A DNA stretch of 64,000 nucleotides from Anaerolineaceae bacterium (GTDB lineage Bacteria; Chloroflexota; Anaerolineae; Aggregatilineales; Phototrophicaceae): assembly GCA_002702065.1 (NCBI GenBank), contig NZXX01000013.1:124001-188000 (forward strand). The letters run 5' to 3'. This document shows, in pieces, positions 49,431-58,196 of this stretch (position 1 is its first letter; each line of letters begins with the position of its first letter). Both the position numbers and the translations under genes were made by a program. A model generated the notes under the pieces. It saw only the letters and a list, made by a program, of their open reading frames with translations. It was not told the DNA's origin and made no database searches.

Positions 49431-50350
49431 CAGTTGCTCCTTTGCGCGAGGTAGGCGTCCAGTCGTTGTTTGCAAGCTTGATAGTCGTCTTCGTCAAAAC
49501 CCTGATATGGCGACAGCAGACGCAGCGGCATCGCCTCGAAGCCGGATAACCGCAGCAGCAGCTTGTCATAGGCCCCATCAATGCGGCGTTGGCGCAGCAG
49601 CGGCCCCAGCACCTGCCGTGTGAACAGCCGTATCTGGTGCTGAAGCTCGAACAGGCGCTGCACGTCCCCCGCCTGCCCCGCGTCGTACAAAGCGCGCGTC
49701 ATACCCGGCAGGGCCAGACTGATCGAAGGCAGCAGCGAACAGGTACCCGTCATACAGCCATGCGGATAATTCGACTCGCCCAGAAAGTGTTGCAGTTCCG
49801 GCACGTTCTGAATCAGGTCGATGAGGTTACCGGCATCCACAAATGTGTTTTTGGTGGCAACCAGGTTAGGCACCCGGTCAACCAGCACGCGGTAATCGTC
49901 GGCGGTCAGGGTGCGATACGCCGACCCCAGATTGTAGTGGAGAAAGTTGCAGTCGGGGAAAGCGCCACACACGTCGTCAAAGTAGCGCCGCAGCTCCACG
50001 TCGTTGAGTCCGCGCCACGCCGGCAGCGAGATCTGAAAGGTGCGGAAACCGGCTTCATACGCGATCCGAATGCGTTCGATGACGTTGGCGGTCGACAGGC
50101 CAATGACGCCAACCTGCGTTTGTATGGGCTTGCCCTGTGTTTCATCGGCGAACACAGCAACCACTTCCCGAAAGCGAGGGGTATCCACCGCGTAGCCTTC
50201 GCCCGCAGTGCCGAAGATGTAGAGATGATCGAGGCCCAGTCCTTGCAGGTAGCGGATTTCATCACGAAACACCGCTTCGAGCAGCTTTTCCTGCTCATCC
50301 CAGGGCACGACGCACGTTGCCAGAATAGTCCGTGGATAGCGTGCTGGCAC
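49430..50350 (-). CDS. Dihydrodipicolinate synthase/N-acetylneuraminate lyase-family aldolase
   Basis: This 306-residue class I aldolase has GTAGEGYAV (the GxxGE carboxylate-binding loop), Tyr in FLHYNLGSAY, the Schiff-base Lys in NLVATKNTF (about residue 167) and GESNYPHGCMTGT. The family includes NanA-type lyases and KDG/hydroxyproline enzymes; specificity cannot be told from motifs. It is encoded with a sialidase-like protein and faces a second one across a shared operator, which favours a sialic-acid-like or other 2-keto-3-deoxy-sugar substrate (inference). Confidence 0.88.
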   Translation of the reverse strand: MPARYPRTILATCVVPWDEQEKLLEAVFRDEIRYLQGLGLDHLYIFGTAGEGYAVDTPRFREVVAVFADETQGKPIQTQVGVIGLSTANVIERIRIAYEAGFRTFQISLPAWRGLNDVELRRYFDDVCGAFPDCNFLHYNLGSAYRTLTADDYRVLVDRVPNLVATKNTFVDAGNLIDLIQNVPELQHFLGESNYPHGCMTGTCSLLPSISLALPGMTRALYDAGQAGDVQRLFELQHQIRLFTRQVLGPLLRQRRIDGAYDKLLLRLSGFEAMPLRLLSPYQGFDEDDYQACKQRLDAYLAQRSN

Positions 50351-50395
50351 AGGTATTCCTCTCTAAATGTGGCGGGAAAGATGAGCATAGGTATA

Positions 50396-50417
50396 ATGGT
50401 ACGATAAGTATACCAAT
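50396..50417. promoter_or_regulatory. Operator copy 2 (ATGGTAC...GTATACCAAT) in the divergent aldolase/sialidase promoter
   Basis: This is the near-identical 22-bp partner of the 48391-48412 site. It lies between the divergent starts at 50350 and 50438, and a TATAAT (50392-50397) overlaps its edge on the plus strand, so binding would compete with RNA polymerase. Confidence 0.75.
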
Positions 50418-50437
50418 TTACCTTTTCGGGGCAAAAA

Positions 50438-51574
50438 ATGATCGAAATCACCCAGAAAAATCAGCAGGTCAAGGCAGAACATGGCATCATCTTTGCCATG
50501 CCAGAGGATTTCTTCGGCTATTGTGGCTGGCCCAGCATCGCCCGGATGGACGATGGCACGCTGGTCGTGGTCGCTTCCGGCCTGCGCAACGGGCACGTCT
50601 GTCCATTTGGCCGCACCATCATCAGCTACAGCTACGATGATGGCAAAACCTGGACCAGCCCGCGCGTCATTAACGACAGTTCGCTCGACGACCGCGACGC
50701 CGGGGTCATCTCGCTGGGCGGCGACAAGATGCTGGTCTCGTGGTTCACCAGCGACATTCGCACCCATTCCGGCGCAACCTACGAACAGATGCCCGACAAA
50801 GAACGGGTGGAACGCTGGCGGGCGGCCTTTGCCCGTTACACGGACGACGCGCTGGAACGCTGCATGGGGTCGTGGGTGCGCAACAGCACCGACGGCGGCG
50901 AAACGTGGGAACCAAAGGTCAAGGTGCCGGTGAATGCGCCCCACGGTCCGATTCGCCTGCAATCGGGCGACCTGCTCTACTTCGGCAAGCAGATGTTCAG
51001 CGACGAACTGGAACCCGGCTGCATCGCTGCCCTCACCAGCAGCGACGACGGCAAGACCTGGACGCATAAAGGGACGATCCCGCTGTATGAAGGCACCTTG
51101 CCGGGCAACTACCACGAACCGCACGTGGCCGAACTGCCAGACGGCAAACTGGTCGCGCACATTCGCCTGCAAAACATGCGCAACGACGATGTCAACCTGG
51201 AAGAACTGGGGCTGGTGCATTTTTCGATGATGCAGACCGTCTCGACCGATGGGGGTGCAACCTGGACGCCGGTGGAACCGCTGGCATTTCATGGGTCGCC
51301 ACCCCACCTGCTGGTCCATTCATCCGGCGCGCTGATCTGCGTCTATGGCTACCGGCTGGAACCCTATGGCGAACACGCGATGATCAGCCTGGATGGGGGC
51401 GAAAGCTGGAGCTACGACTATGTGCTGCGCGACGATGGCCCGGATCATGACCTGGGGTATCCGGCGAGTGTCGAACTTGGCGATGGCAGCATCATGACCA
51501 TTTACTATCAGAAACCGGAATCCACCACCGATCAGTGCGGCCTGCTGTGGACGCGCTGGTGGCTGCCGTCATAA
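50438..51574 (+). CDS. BNR/Asp-box sialidase-like protein (copy 2)
   Basis: This 378-residue propeller protein has five Asp boxes: SYDDGKTW, STDGGETW, SSDDGKTW, STDGGATW and SLDGGESW. GWPSIARMDDGTLVVV opens the first blade and LGYPASVELGDGSIMTIYYQ closes the last. It is a distant paralogue of the 48423 product, and it also lacks a signal peptide. It may act on an imported sialylated or similar oligosaccharide. Controlled by the shared operator just upstream. Confidence 0.85.
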   Translation: MIEITQKNQQVKAEHGIIFAMPEDFFGYCGWPSIARMDDGTLVVVASGLRNGHVCPFGRTIISYSYDDGKTWTSPRVINDSSLDDRDAGVISLGGDKMLVSWFTSDIRTHSGATYEQMPDKERVERWRAAFARYTDDALERCMGSWVRNSTDGGETWEPKVKVPVNAPHGPIRLQSGDLLYFGKQMFSDELEPGCIAALTSSDDGKTWTHKGTIPLYEGTLPGNYHEPHVAELPDGKLVAHIRLQNMRNDDVNLEELGLVHFSMMQTVSTDGGATWTPVEPLAFHGSPPHLLVHSSGALICVYGYRLEPYGEHAMISLDGGESWSYDYVLRDDGPDHDLGYPASVELGDGSIMTIYYQKPESTTDQCGLLWTRWWLPS

Positions 51575-51733
51575 CATCATTGGCCGGGCGCGAGGGGGAT
51601 CGAAGCAGCTGGCTGCTGAGGCAAAGTCGCTTTGTGACCCCTCCCCCGCCCTCCCCGAAATTCAGAGACGGGGCCTGAACAGGATCACCCGGTGCCGGGC
51701 GACGAGGGCCAGGCGGCTGTCAAAGGGCCGCTG

Positions 51734-51739
51734 TATAAT
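51734..51739 (+). promoter_or_regulatory. Candidate -10 element for the methyltransferase gene
   Basis: TATAAT 36 nt before the ATG at 51775; no convincing -35. Confidence 0.4.
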
Positions 51740-51774
51740 GGAGGCAGTAGTCACCGGCACAGGATCCTTGAATC

Positions 51775-52497
51775 ATGCGACCCGAACAGGATGCATTCGG
51801 ACAACTGCTGACCGCCAACCTGCGCGGCTCCCAGGAGCCAGAAGTTTACGAGCGAGACGATGGCTATGTCAGCCTCGGCAGGGGCCCCGCCCTGTATTTC
51901 GCGCCATACGAGTCCTGGCCACCGGCTGAGCGAGAAGCCAGCGCCTATGTGCAGGGCCGTGTGCTCGATATCGGCTGTGGTGCGGGGCGGCACGCGCTCC
52001 ATTTTCAGCAGCAGGGGCACGACCTGGTCGCGGTCGATATTTCGCCGCTGGCGGTGCAGGTGTGCCGCGAACGCGGTGTGCGCGATGCCCGTGCGCTATC
52101 CATCACCCAGCTCAGCCGGTCGCTTGGTCTGTTCGACACCATCACGCTGTGGGGCAGCTTCGGCATGATGGGCACCCCGAAACGGGCGCGCTGGCTGCTG
52201 CGGCGTTTTCATGGCCTCACGACCGATCAGGGACGCATTATTGCCGCCGCACTCAACCCCTATGGCGCCACTGACCCGGCGCATCTGGCCTATCATGAAC
52301 AAAACCGGCAGCGTGGACGCCTGGCCGGTCAGGTGCGTATCCGCGTGCGGTTTCATCAGTATGCAACGCCCTGGTTTGACCTGCTGCTGGTGTCGCCCGA
52401 TGAAATGCGCGACCTGCTGAGCGAAACCGGCTGGCATGTCACGCGGACCTTCGGCGATGAAAACGGGGCCTATATTCCCATCCTGGAGAAAACATAA
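51775..52497 (+). CDS. Class I SAM-dependent methyltransferase
   Basis: This 240-residue protein has the SAM-binding motif I VLDIGCGAGRHALHF (about residue 62), motif II in HDLVAVDISPLAVQVCRERG and a post-motif acidic segment. It is a soluble methyltransferase of the Methyltransf_11/25 group, substrate unknown. AGGA lies upstream. It stands alone between the sialidase-like gene and a palindromic repeat. Confidence 0.87.
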   Translation: MRPEQDAFGQLLTANLRGSQEPEVYERDDGYVSLGRGPALYFAPYESWPPAEREASAYVQGRVLDIGCGAGRHALHFQQQGHDLVAVDISPLAVQVCRERGVRDARALSITQLSRSLGLFDTITLWGSFGMMGTPKRARWLLRRFHGLTTDQGRIIAAALNPYGATDPAHLAYHEQNRQRGRLAGQVRIRVRFHQYATPWFDLLLVSPDEMRDLLSETGWHVTRTFGDENGAYIPILEKT

Positions 52498-52514
52498 AGC
52501 TACCGCCGGGGGCG

Positions 52515-52577
52515 ACCCCCTCCGGCGCGAAAGTGTCACCTCCCCCACACTCAGGGGAGGATTCCGTCGCAGGTTGT
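52515..52577. repeat. Dispersed palindromic intergenic repeat, copy A
   Basis: This C-rich unit contains CACCTCCCCC followed by TCAGGGGAGG, which pair as a hairpin, then ATTCCGTCGCAGGTT. A related copy occurs at 57967-58029 with about 80% identity. Non-coding. Confidence 0.75.
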
Positions 52578-52647
52578 GGATATGGATACCTTATGGGTAG
52601 CACCGGTGGGAGAGCATCCCAAACAGCCCTCCCCTGCCCGGTCCATG

Positions 52648-53499
52648 TCAGCCTTTTACGCCGGTGACGGAAACACCCTGAATGAGATATTTCTGCCCGA
52701 AGTAGAATACGATCAGCATCGGCAGCAGCATCAGCACCGAGAACGTCATCATCACATTGAGCGTGTTCTCGTCACCCTCGAAGCCTTGCAGCGCATTCAG
52801 GCCAATCGCCAGCGTCCAGTTCGACTGGCTGGTGCCCAGGTAAATGAGCGGGTAGAGAAAGTCGTTCCACGCGAACTGAAAGGCGAAGATCGCCACAGCC
52901 GCCATCACCGGCTTGGACATCGGCACGGCGATACGCCACCAGACGCCCACTTCGGACGCTCCGTCAATGCGGGCTGCGTCGAACAGGTCGCCGGGGATGC
53001 CCTTAAAAAACTGGCGCATGAGGAAGATATAGAAGGCGTTGTGCCCCAGCACACGCGGCAGAATCAACGGCCAGAAGGTGCCCACCCAGCCGATGCGGTC
53101 AAAAAAGATAAACAGCGGAATCAACTGCACGACGTACGGCAGCATCATGGTCGCCAGCAGTATGCCGAACAGCATTTTGCGCCCCGGAAACGGAATACGG
53201 GCAAAGCCATAAGCCGCCAGCGAACACGGCACCAGCCCGCCAAAGACCGCCGCCGCGACCAGAATCAGGGTGTTCAGCGTGTAGCGGACAATCGGCTGCT
53301 CAGTGAAAATCTCCGTGTAGTTCTCGAAAGCGACGGGGTCCGGAATCAGTTCAATCGTGCGCAGGGTCACTTTGTCCGGTGTCTTGAGCGACGTGGAAAC
53401 GGTCCACACCAGCGGGAAGATCATGACCAGCGCGCCAATGCTCAGCACAAAGTAGATGAGCGACTGGCGAAAAATCCGGGCGGTCGGGTTTTCAATCAT
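52648..53499 (-). CDS. Sugar ABC transporter permease, MalG-like
   Basis: This 283-residue inner-membrane protein has six membrane segments and the EAA motif DAARIDGASEVGVWWRIAVPMSKP, the CUT1 sugar-permease mark. It is the last gene of the SBP-MalF-MalG operon (11 nt after MalF) and has no ATPase gene nearby. Confidence 0.93.
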   Translation of the reverse strand: MIENPTARIFRQSLIYFVLSIGALVMIFPLVWTVSTSLKTPDKVTLRTIELIPDPVAFENYTEIFTEQPIVRYTLNTLILVAAAVFGGLVPCSLAAYGFARIPFPGRKMLFGILLATMMLPYVVQLIPLFIFFDRIGWVGTFWPLILPRVLGHNAFYIFLMRQFFKGIPGDLFDAARIDGASEVGVWWRIAVPMSKPVMAAVAIFAFQFAWNDFLYPLIYLGTSQSNWTLAIGLNALQGFEGDENTLNVMMTFSVLMLLPMLIVFYFGQKYLIQGVSVTGVKG

Positions 53500-53510
53500 G
53501 GTGGGGCCTC

Positions 53511-54473
53511 CTAGCGATCATCGTCATCACCATAAAACACCCACCGGTCGGACGTGCGCACCGTAATCAGCGTAAAGACGAGGATGATCAGGAACAGAAT
53601 GACCGAGAGCGCAGCGGCATAGCCTTTGCGGAAGTAGCGGAAGGCGTTGTTATACACATTCATCATATAAACCAGGCCAGCCTGAAGCGGTCCACCATCG
53701 GAGTCGATGAGGACAAAGACCTGGGTGAACACCTGAAAACTGGCGATAATACCGATAATCAGGTTAAAGAAGATGGTCGGCGTCATCAGCGGGATCGTGA
53801 TATGGCGCAGCCGGTGCCAGCCATTGCCACCGTCAATCGCCACCGCTTCGTACAATTCCTGCGGGATACCCTGCAAACCGGCCAGGAAAATGACCATCTG
53901 CGCGCCAAAACCCCACAGACTCATAATGATGAGTGATGGTTTGATCCATTCCGGACGCGACAGCCAGCGCACCGGGTCCAGCCCGACGGCCACCAGAAAC
54001 TGGTTGATGAACCCGTAGCGGGTGTTCAGCAAACCGGAAAAGATGATGGCGGCGGCGACCACCGGCACAATCGTGGGCAGATAGTAGATGGTGCGGAAAA
54101 TCTGCATGCCACGAATGCGGGTGTTCAGCAGCAGCGCAATGACGAACGCCAGCGCCAGACTAAGCGGCACACTGAACGCCATGTAGTACACCGTGTTGCC
54201 AACGCTTTTGGCGAAGATCTCGTCCTTGGTAAAGATTTCTATATAGTTTTGCCATCCAACCCAATTCGGCTGAACGGGCCCGATGGAATAATCCGTAAAG
54301 CTCAGGTACAGGTTGGCAAAAAATGGCATCAGGTCGAACAGCAGGAACGACAGGAACCAGGGCGCAATAAACAGAAAACCAATCCAGCTCCGGTGCTGAA
54401 ACCAGAATTTGGTCAGCCAGGCCCGCCACGGGGCCTGACTGTCTTGCTGTACCAGAGGCTGTGCCTCAGCCAT
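53511..54473 (-). CDS. Sugar ABC transporter permease, MalF-like
   Basis: This 320-residue permease has an N-terminal helix (WIGFLFIAPWFLSFLLF), about six membrane segments and the EAA loop EAVAIDGGNGWHRLRHITIPLM. It overlaps the solute-binding protein stop by 8 nt, so the two are coupled. Member of the CUT1 subfamily. Confidence 0.93.
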   Translation of the reverse strand: MAEAQPLVQQDSQAPWRAWLTKFWFQHRSWIGFLFIAPWFLSFLLFDLMPFFANLYLSFTDYSIGPVQPNWVGWQNYIEIFTKDEIFAKSVGNTVYYMAFSVPLSLALAFVIALLLNTRIRGMQIFRTIYYLPTIVPVVAAAIIFSGLLNTRYGFINQFLVAVGLDPVRWLSRPEWIKPSLIIMSLWGFGAQMVIFLAGLQGIPQELYEAVAIDGGNGWHRLRHITIPLMTPTIFFNLIIGIIASFQVFTQVFVLIDSDGGPLQAGLVYMMNVYNNAFRYFRKGYAAALSVILFLIILVFTLITVRTSDRWVFYGDDDDR

Positions 54474-55809
54474 CGACGCTGCTCCAGAACTCGTCCAGAA
54501 TGGCCTGACCTTCTTCAGCCGCTTCGTTGAGCGCTTCTTCCACGGTCAGCGCGCCGAAGAAAGCTTCTTCGACTTTGGCGTTCAGAATGTCGGTGATCTG
54601 CGCCTGCACCGGGGTGATCGGCACGGCCACGTCAATGGACAGGCCTTCCAGAACGGTGTCCCAGTAGGGGTTGGCTTCGTAGTAGGCTTCGTTCTCGTTG
54701 CACGATTTCACCGGCGAAGGACGGCTCTGTTCAAACAGGAACACACAGCCACCCTGTTCGTTCGCGCCCAGGAATTCGGCAAACTTGTAGGCCGCGGCCT
54801 GAACTTCCGGCGAATTGGCGACAGGGATAGTGTAACCCCAGCCACCGACCGGCGAATAACCCACCACACCGGCGTGTGTCGCATCCGGATTCTCGCCATT
54901 GTAGGGCCGCAGCATCACACCCCAGCTGTCCGTATCGGCATACAGCTCAGGATCGTTGGCGTTCAGGTGGCCAAAGTTGGAGGTGTTGATGCCCATGATC
55001 GCCAGTTCGTCGCGGTAAAACGGATGATCGCCAGCGGTGAAGTCCTGCGCCTGGAAAAAGTCCGTCATGTTCTCGATACCGCCGTTAACTTCATTGGTGA
55101 AGTCAATCATCCATTGCAGCGTGGCGATACCTTCGGGGCTGTTGAATTCCAGCGTGCGCGCATCGTCGCTGACGAACTTGCCGTTATTGGTGTACAGCCA
55201 GTTGACGAATGCTTCGCCGGTCGTGCCGACATCCACACCCAGCGTCTCGACGCCCATGGCGTCACCGACAGTAATCGCCTCGGCAACGGCCCGCAGCTCC
55301 TGCCAGGTTTCCGGCGCGCTGTCGAAACCAGCTTCGGCCAGCATATCCTTGTTGTAGAAGAACATCCCGGTCAGGCCGCCCGCGGTTGGCATCGGCAGCG
55401 CATACAGTTCGCCCTGCCAGTACTGGTTGCCCAGTTCGCCTTCATAAAAGACGTCCAGGTCCAGGCCGGATTCTTCGACAAACTGGTCAATGGGGGCCAG
55501 CAGGCCCAGACCCGCAAACTGGAAGGTTTCCATGCGGTTGGTCATGATGATGCTGGGGGGATTGCTGCTGGAAATGGCCGTTGAAACCAGTTCAGCGCGG
55601 TTATCCCAGGGCTGCACCTCGTTGATGACGCGAATGCCGGGATTTTCCGCTTCGAAGCGGGCGATCAGGTCCAGCATCAACTGTTCGCGGGAGGCATCCC
55701 ACCAGTTCATGAAGTGAATTTCAACGACATCGTCCTGCGCCAGCGCAGGTGCCAGACTGAGCGCCAGCAGGGTTGCCAGCACCACCAACAGAGTTAAGCG
55801 TTTCTTCAT
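54466..55809 (-). CDS. Family 1 extracellular sugar-binding protein of the CUT1 transporter
   Basis: This 447-residue protein has a signal peptide (MKKRLTLLVVLATLLALSLAPALAQ region) and MalE-like motifs: FMNWWDASREQLMLDLIARFEAENPGI near the start and the C-terminal lobe ending ILDEFW. It binds an oligosaccharide for the MalF/G permeases. The start at 55809 is favoured by GAGGAG 8 nt upstream; an ATG at 55905 would precede the signal peptide by 32 residues. It lies 58 nt after the LacI gene and is under its likely control. Confidence 0.9.
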   Translation of the reverse strand: MKKRLTLLVVLATLLALSLAPALAQDDVVEIHFMNWWDASREQLMLDLIARFEAENPGIRVINEVQPWDNRAELVSTAISSSNPPSIIMTNRMETFQFAGLGLLAPIDQFVEESGLDLDVFYEGELGNQYWQGELYALPMPTAGGLTGMFFYNKDMLAEAGFDSAPETWQELRAVAEAITVGDAMGVETLGVDVGTTGEAFVNWLYTNNGKFVSDDARTLEFNSPEGIATLQWMIDFTNEVNGGIENMTDFFQAQDFTAGDHPFYRDELAIMGINTSNFGHLNANDPELYADTDSWGVMLRPYNGENPDATHAGVVGYSPVGGWGYTIPVANSPEVQAAAYKFAEFLGANEQGGCVFLFEQSRPSPVKSCNENEAYYEANPYWDTVLEGLSIDVAVPITPVQAQITDILNAKVEEAFFGALTVEEALNEAAEEGQAILDEFWSSVDG

Positions 55810-55867
55810 TCGTATATCTCCTCTAAAAACTTTTTCATAATCTCTAACGGCAAATGCGCCGGAAGAT

Positions 55868-56899
55868 TCATTTTTTGGGCGGGCCAGTCGTTTCACCCGG
55901 TACAAATTTACACGGCATCAGAATCTGCTGCGGGCCCTTCGACTTACCCTGCGTTTGCTCGACCAGAATACGGGTCGCCACCGCCCCCACCCCCTGCTGA
56001 TCAAGCAGCACATACGAGGGGCGCAGCGCGTATGGCAGGCTGTTAGTAGCTGTTGTCATCGACAGCACGGACATGTCTGCGGGTACCTTTACCCCCGCCT
56101 TGTGCAATTGGTGGAGCACATTTTCAAACAATGTGCGGGCATCACACAGCAGCGCCGTAACCTGCGCACGCGCCAGATCCTCGACCAATGTGGGCGGCGG
56201 ATCAAACTCGTCATAATCGTATTCCATCAACTGCGCGTCCGGGTACGCGTCTAGCGCCTCGCGGCACCCGGCCAGTTTGTCTAGCTGCGGCTCGTGCCCC
56301 GGCGGCGTACTGAGGAAGGCGAAACGGCGATGGCCCATTTCGAGCAGGTGGCGCACCCCTTCTGCCGAGCCGATGCGATAATCGTGAGTCACCCAGTTGA
56401 TCTGGCAGCCGGGTACCTCGCGCCGCCCGATATACACAAACGGATACCCTTCATCATGCAGCCGGCGCAGCTCCTGCCGGTCGGTATAGTCACCCAGCAG
56501 CACAGAGCCATCCGCCAGCAGCAGTGAATTCATCGAGTTGTTGTAGACTCCCGCTTCGGTAAGCTGATGCCGCGTGAACAACAGGACGTTGTATTCCTGG
56601 GCGCTGGCCTCCCGCTGGATACCGGTCAGGTATGGGAAGAAAAAATCGTCGGCTTCGTACGGAAATTCCTGGCGATACACGAACACACCAACCAGATGAT
56701 TGCTCCCCTGCGCCAGCATCTGCCCGACCGGGTTCGGCGCATAACCGAGTTCGGCGGCAGCCTGCTGCACCCGTACGCGTGTCTCCTCGCTGATGGGCAC
56801 ACGGCCATCGGTGCGGTCGTTCAATACCATCGAAACGGTTCCGCGAGAGACGCCCGCCTTACGCGCCACATCGGCCTGGGTTGGTCGTTTTGCGTTCAA
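55868..56899 (-). CDS. LacI-family transcriptional regulator
   Basis: This 343-residue protein has a LacI helix-turn-helix (TQADVARKAGVSRGTVSMVLN) and hinge, followed by the periplasmic-binding-protein-like sensor core. It likely represses the ABC operon downstream and the divergent PhyH gene, releasing on binding the imported sugar. Two TAACGCGTG sites lie 40-60 nt upstream of its start. It is the head of the LacI-SBP-MalF-MalG block. Confidence 0.93.
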   Translation of the reverse strand: MNAKRPTQADVARKAGVSRGTVSMVLNDRTDGRVPISEETRVRVQQAAAELGYAPNPVGQMLAQGSNHLVGVFVYRQEFPYEADDFFFPYLTGIQREASAQEYNVLLFTRHQLTEAGVYNNSMNSLLLADGSVLLGDYTDRQELRRLHDEGYPFVYIGRREVPGCQINWVTHDYRIGSAEGVRHLLEMGHRRFAFLSTPPGHEPQLDKLAGCREALDAYPDAQLMEYDYDEFDPPPTLVEDLARAQVTALLCDARTLFENVLHQLHKAGVKVPADMSVLSMTTATNSLPYALRPSYVLLDQQGVGAVATRILVEQTQGKSKGPQQILMPCKFVPGETTGPPKK

Positions 56900-56938
56900 A
56901 ATGGTCTTTCTGGCGTAAAAAACAAAACTGATTTATAA

Positions 56939-56961
56939 TAACGCGTGATACCTAACGCGTG
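56939..56961. promoter_or_regulatory. Duplicated TAACGCGTG operator candidate
   Basis: Two direct copies of TAACGCGTG (56939-56947 and 56953-56961), each containing the palindrome ACGCGT, lie in the divergent gap between LacI and PhyH genes. LacI-family sites often have a central CG pair. Binding is unproven. Confidence 0.6.
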
Positions 56962-57019
56962 TCAATAATATATAGTTGTTCGCCCGGTTCTGTCAAGAAA
57001 CTTGTTTGAAAGGTCATTC

Positions 57020-57865
57020 ATGCCCATAGAATTCACGCCTCTTTCACCGGAACAAAAGCGACAATTCGACGACGAGGGTTATCTGGTGGTCCGCAATGTG
57101 CTGGACGCGGATACCATCGAGCAGCTCATCGCCGCCAGCGACCGGCTGATCGCCAGCGAGACGCGCACCAATCGCCAGCAGACCAAAGATGGCCTGTACG
57201 ACGGGTTCCGCAACTGCGCCTCGATGGACGACGCCTATCTGCCGCTGCTCACCCATCCTCAGACCTTCCCGCTGGTCGTTCAGCTTCTGGGGCCGCACCT
57301 CAATCTAATGACCTCGCACCTTATCTATCGTTACGCCGACCCGGATGACGCCCCCCTCACCTGGCGTCTGCCCGGCTGGCACCGCGATCATTACACGTCC
57401 ATGCGCGACCTGGGCCACGCCCATATTCCCCGGCATTCGCTCAAGTGCGCCTATTACCTGACCGACCTGAGCGAACCCAACACCGGGGTGACGCTGGTTG
57501 CACCGGGCACCAATCATCTGACCGAAGCGATGCATATTCCCGAAGGTCAGGTTGATCCGGAAAACTGCGTCGAGCCGCTGCTCAACCCCGGTGACTGCCT
57601 GATTTTTGAAAATCGTACGTATCATGCCGGGGCCGCCAATCGCTCCGGACGCACGCGTAAAGCGGTCATGTTCGGCTATTCCTACAGCTGGATGCGCCCC
57701 ACGGATTACCGGCAGCAGCCTCCGGAGATGGTCGAACAGCTTGACCCGATGGGACGCTATCTGGTCGGGGAACCCATCGGCGATGATGAAGAATTCAGCG
57801 TCAGCGGGGGGCCAAACCCGATTCAGGAGTGGTCCGAAGCTGCCGGGTTTGTCTACAAGGCGTAG
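57020..57865 (+). CDS. Phytanoyl-CoA dioxygenase (PhyH)-family Fe(II)/2-oxoglutarate oxygenase
   Basis: This 281-residue protein has a PhyH start (LSPEQKRQFDDEGYLVVRNVLDA), the Fe-binding pair HRD in GWHRDHYTS and the distal His in RTYHAGAANRSGRTRKAVMFGYS, where Arg would bind 2-oxoglutarate. Such oxygenases hydroxylate small molecules or natural products. ATG 57020 has AAAGG (57009-57013). The divergent placement from the LacI gene suggests shared control. Confidence 0.87.
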   Translation: MPIEFTPLSPEQKRQFDDEGYLVVRNVLDADTIEQLIAASDRLIASETRTNRQQTKDGLYDGFRNCASMDDAYLPLLTHPQTFPLVVQLLGPHLNLMTSHLIYRYADPDDAPLTWRLPGWHRDHYTSMRDLGHAHIPRHSLKCAYYLTDLSEPNTGVTLVAPGTNHLTEAMHIPEGQVDPENCVEPLLNPGDCLIFENRTYHAGAANRSGRTRKAVMFGYSYSWMRPTDYRQQPPEMVEQLDPMGRYLVGEPIGDDEEFSVSGGPNPIQEWSEAAGFVYKA

Positions 57866-57966
57866 TGACCTTGATCAACGGTTCATGGTAAGGGGGCTTA
57901 TGGGCCGCCCTTAAGCGTTGCCCGTGGTTAGCGAGTGAAGCGCATGATCTGCTGTGAATCTCCTTC

Positions 57967-58029
57967 ACCCCCTCCGACGCTGAAGCGTCACCTCCCCCGA
58001 ATTCAGGGGAGGATTCAGTCGCTGGTTCT
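57967..58029. repeat. Dispersed palindromic intergenic repeat, copy B
   Basis: CACCTCCCCC followed by TCAGGGGAGG forms a hairpin, with ATTCAGTCGCTGGTT after it. It aligns with copy A at 52515-52577. It sits in the otherwise empty 330-bp gap 57866-58196 between the PhyH and FAD-oxidoreductase genes. A third, weaker relative may lie at about 51635-51690. Confidence 0.75.
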
Positions 58030-58196
58030 AGCTTCCTGCCTGAATTCTGCGAAGCGTTCCATTAAGGCGGGGAGGTCTGGAGAGGGGTCAAAACAGCTAA
58101 AACATCAAATCGCCATCGCGCTTACACCGGACGACGCGAATTAGAGGCGAAACATTACTTGCAATAGTGGTTAGCACGACCGAAAGGACAGTTCTT

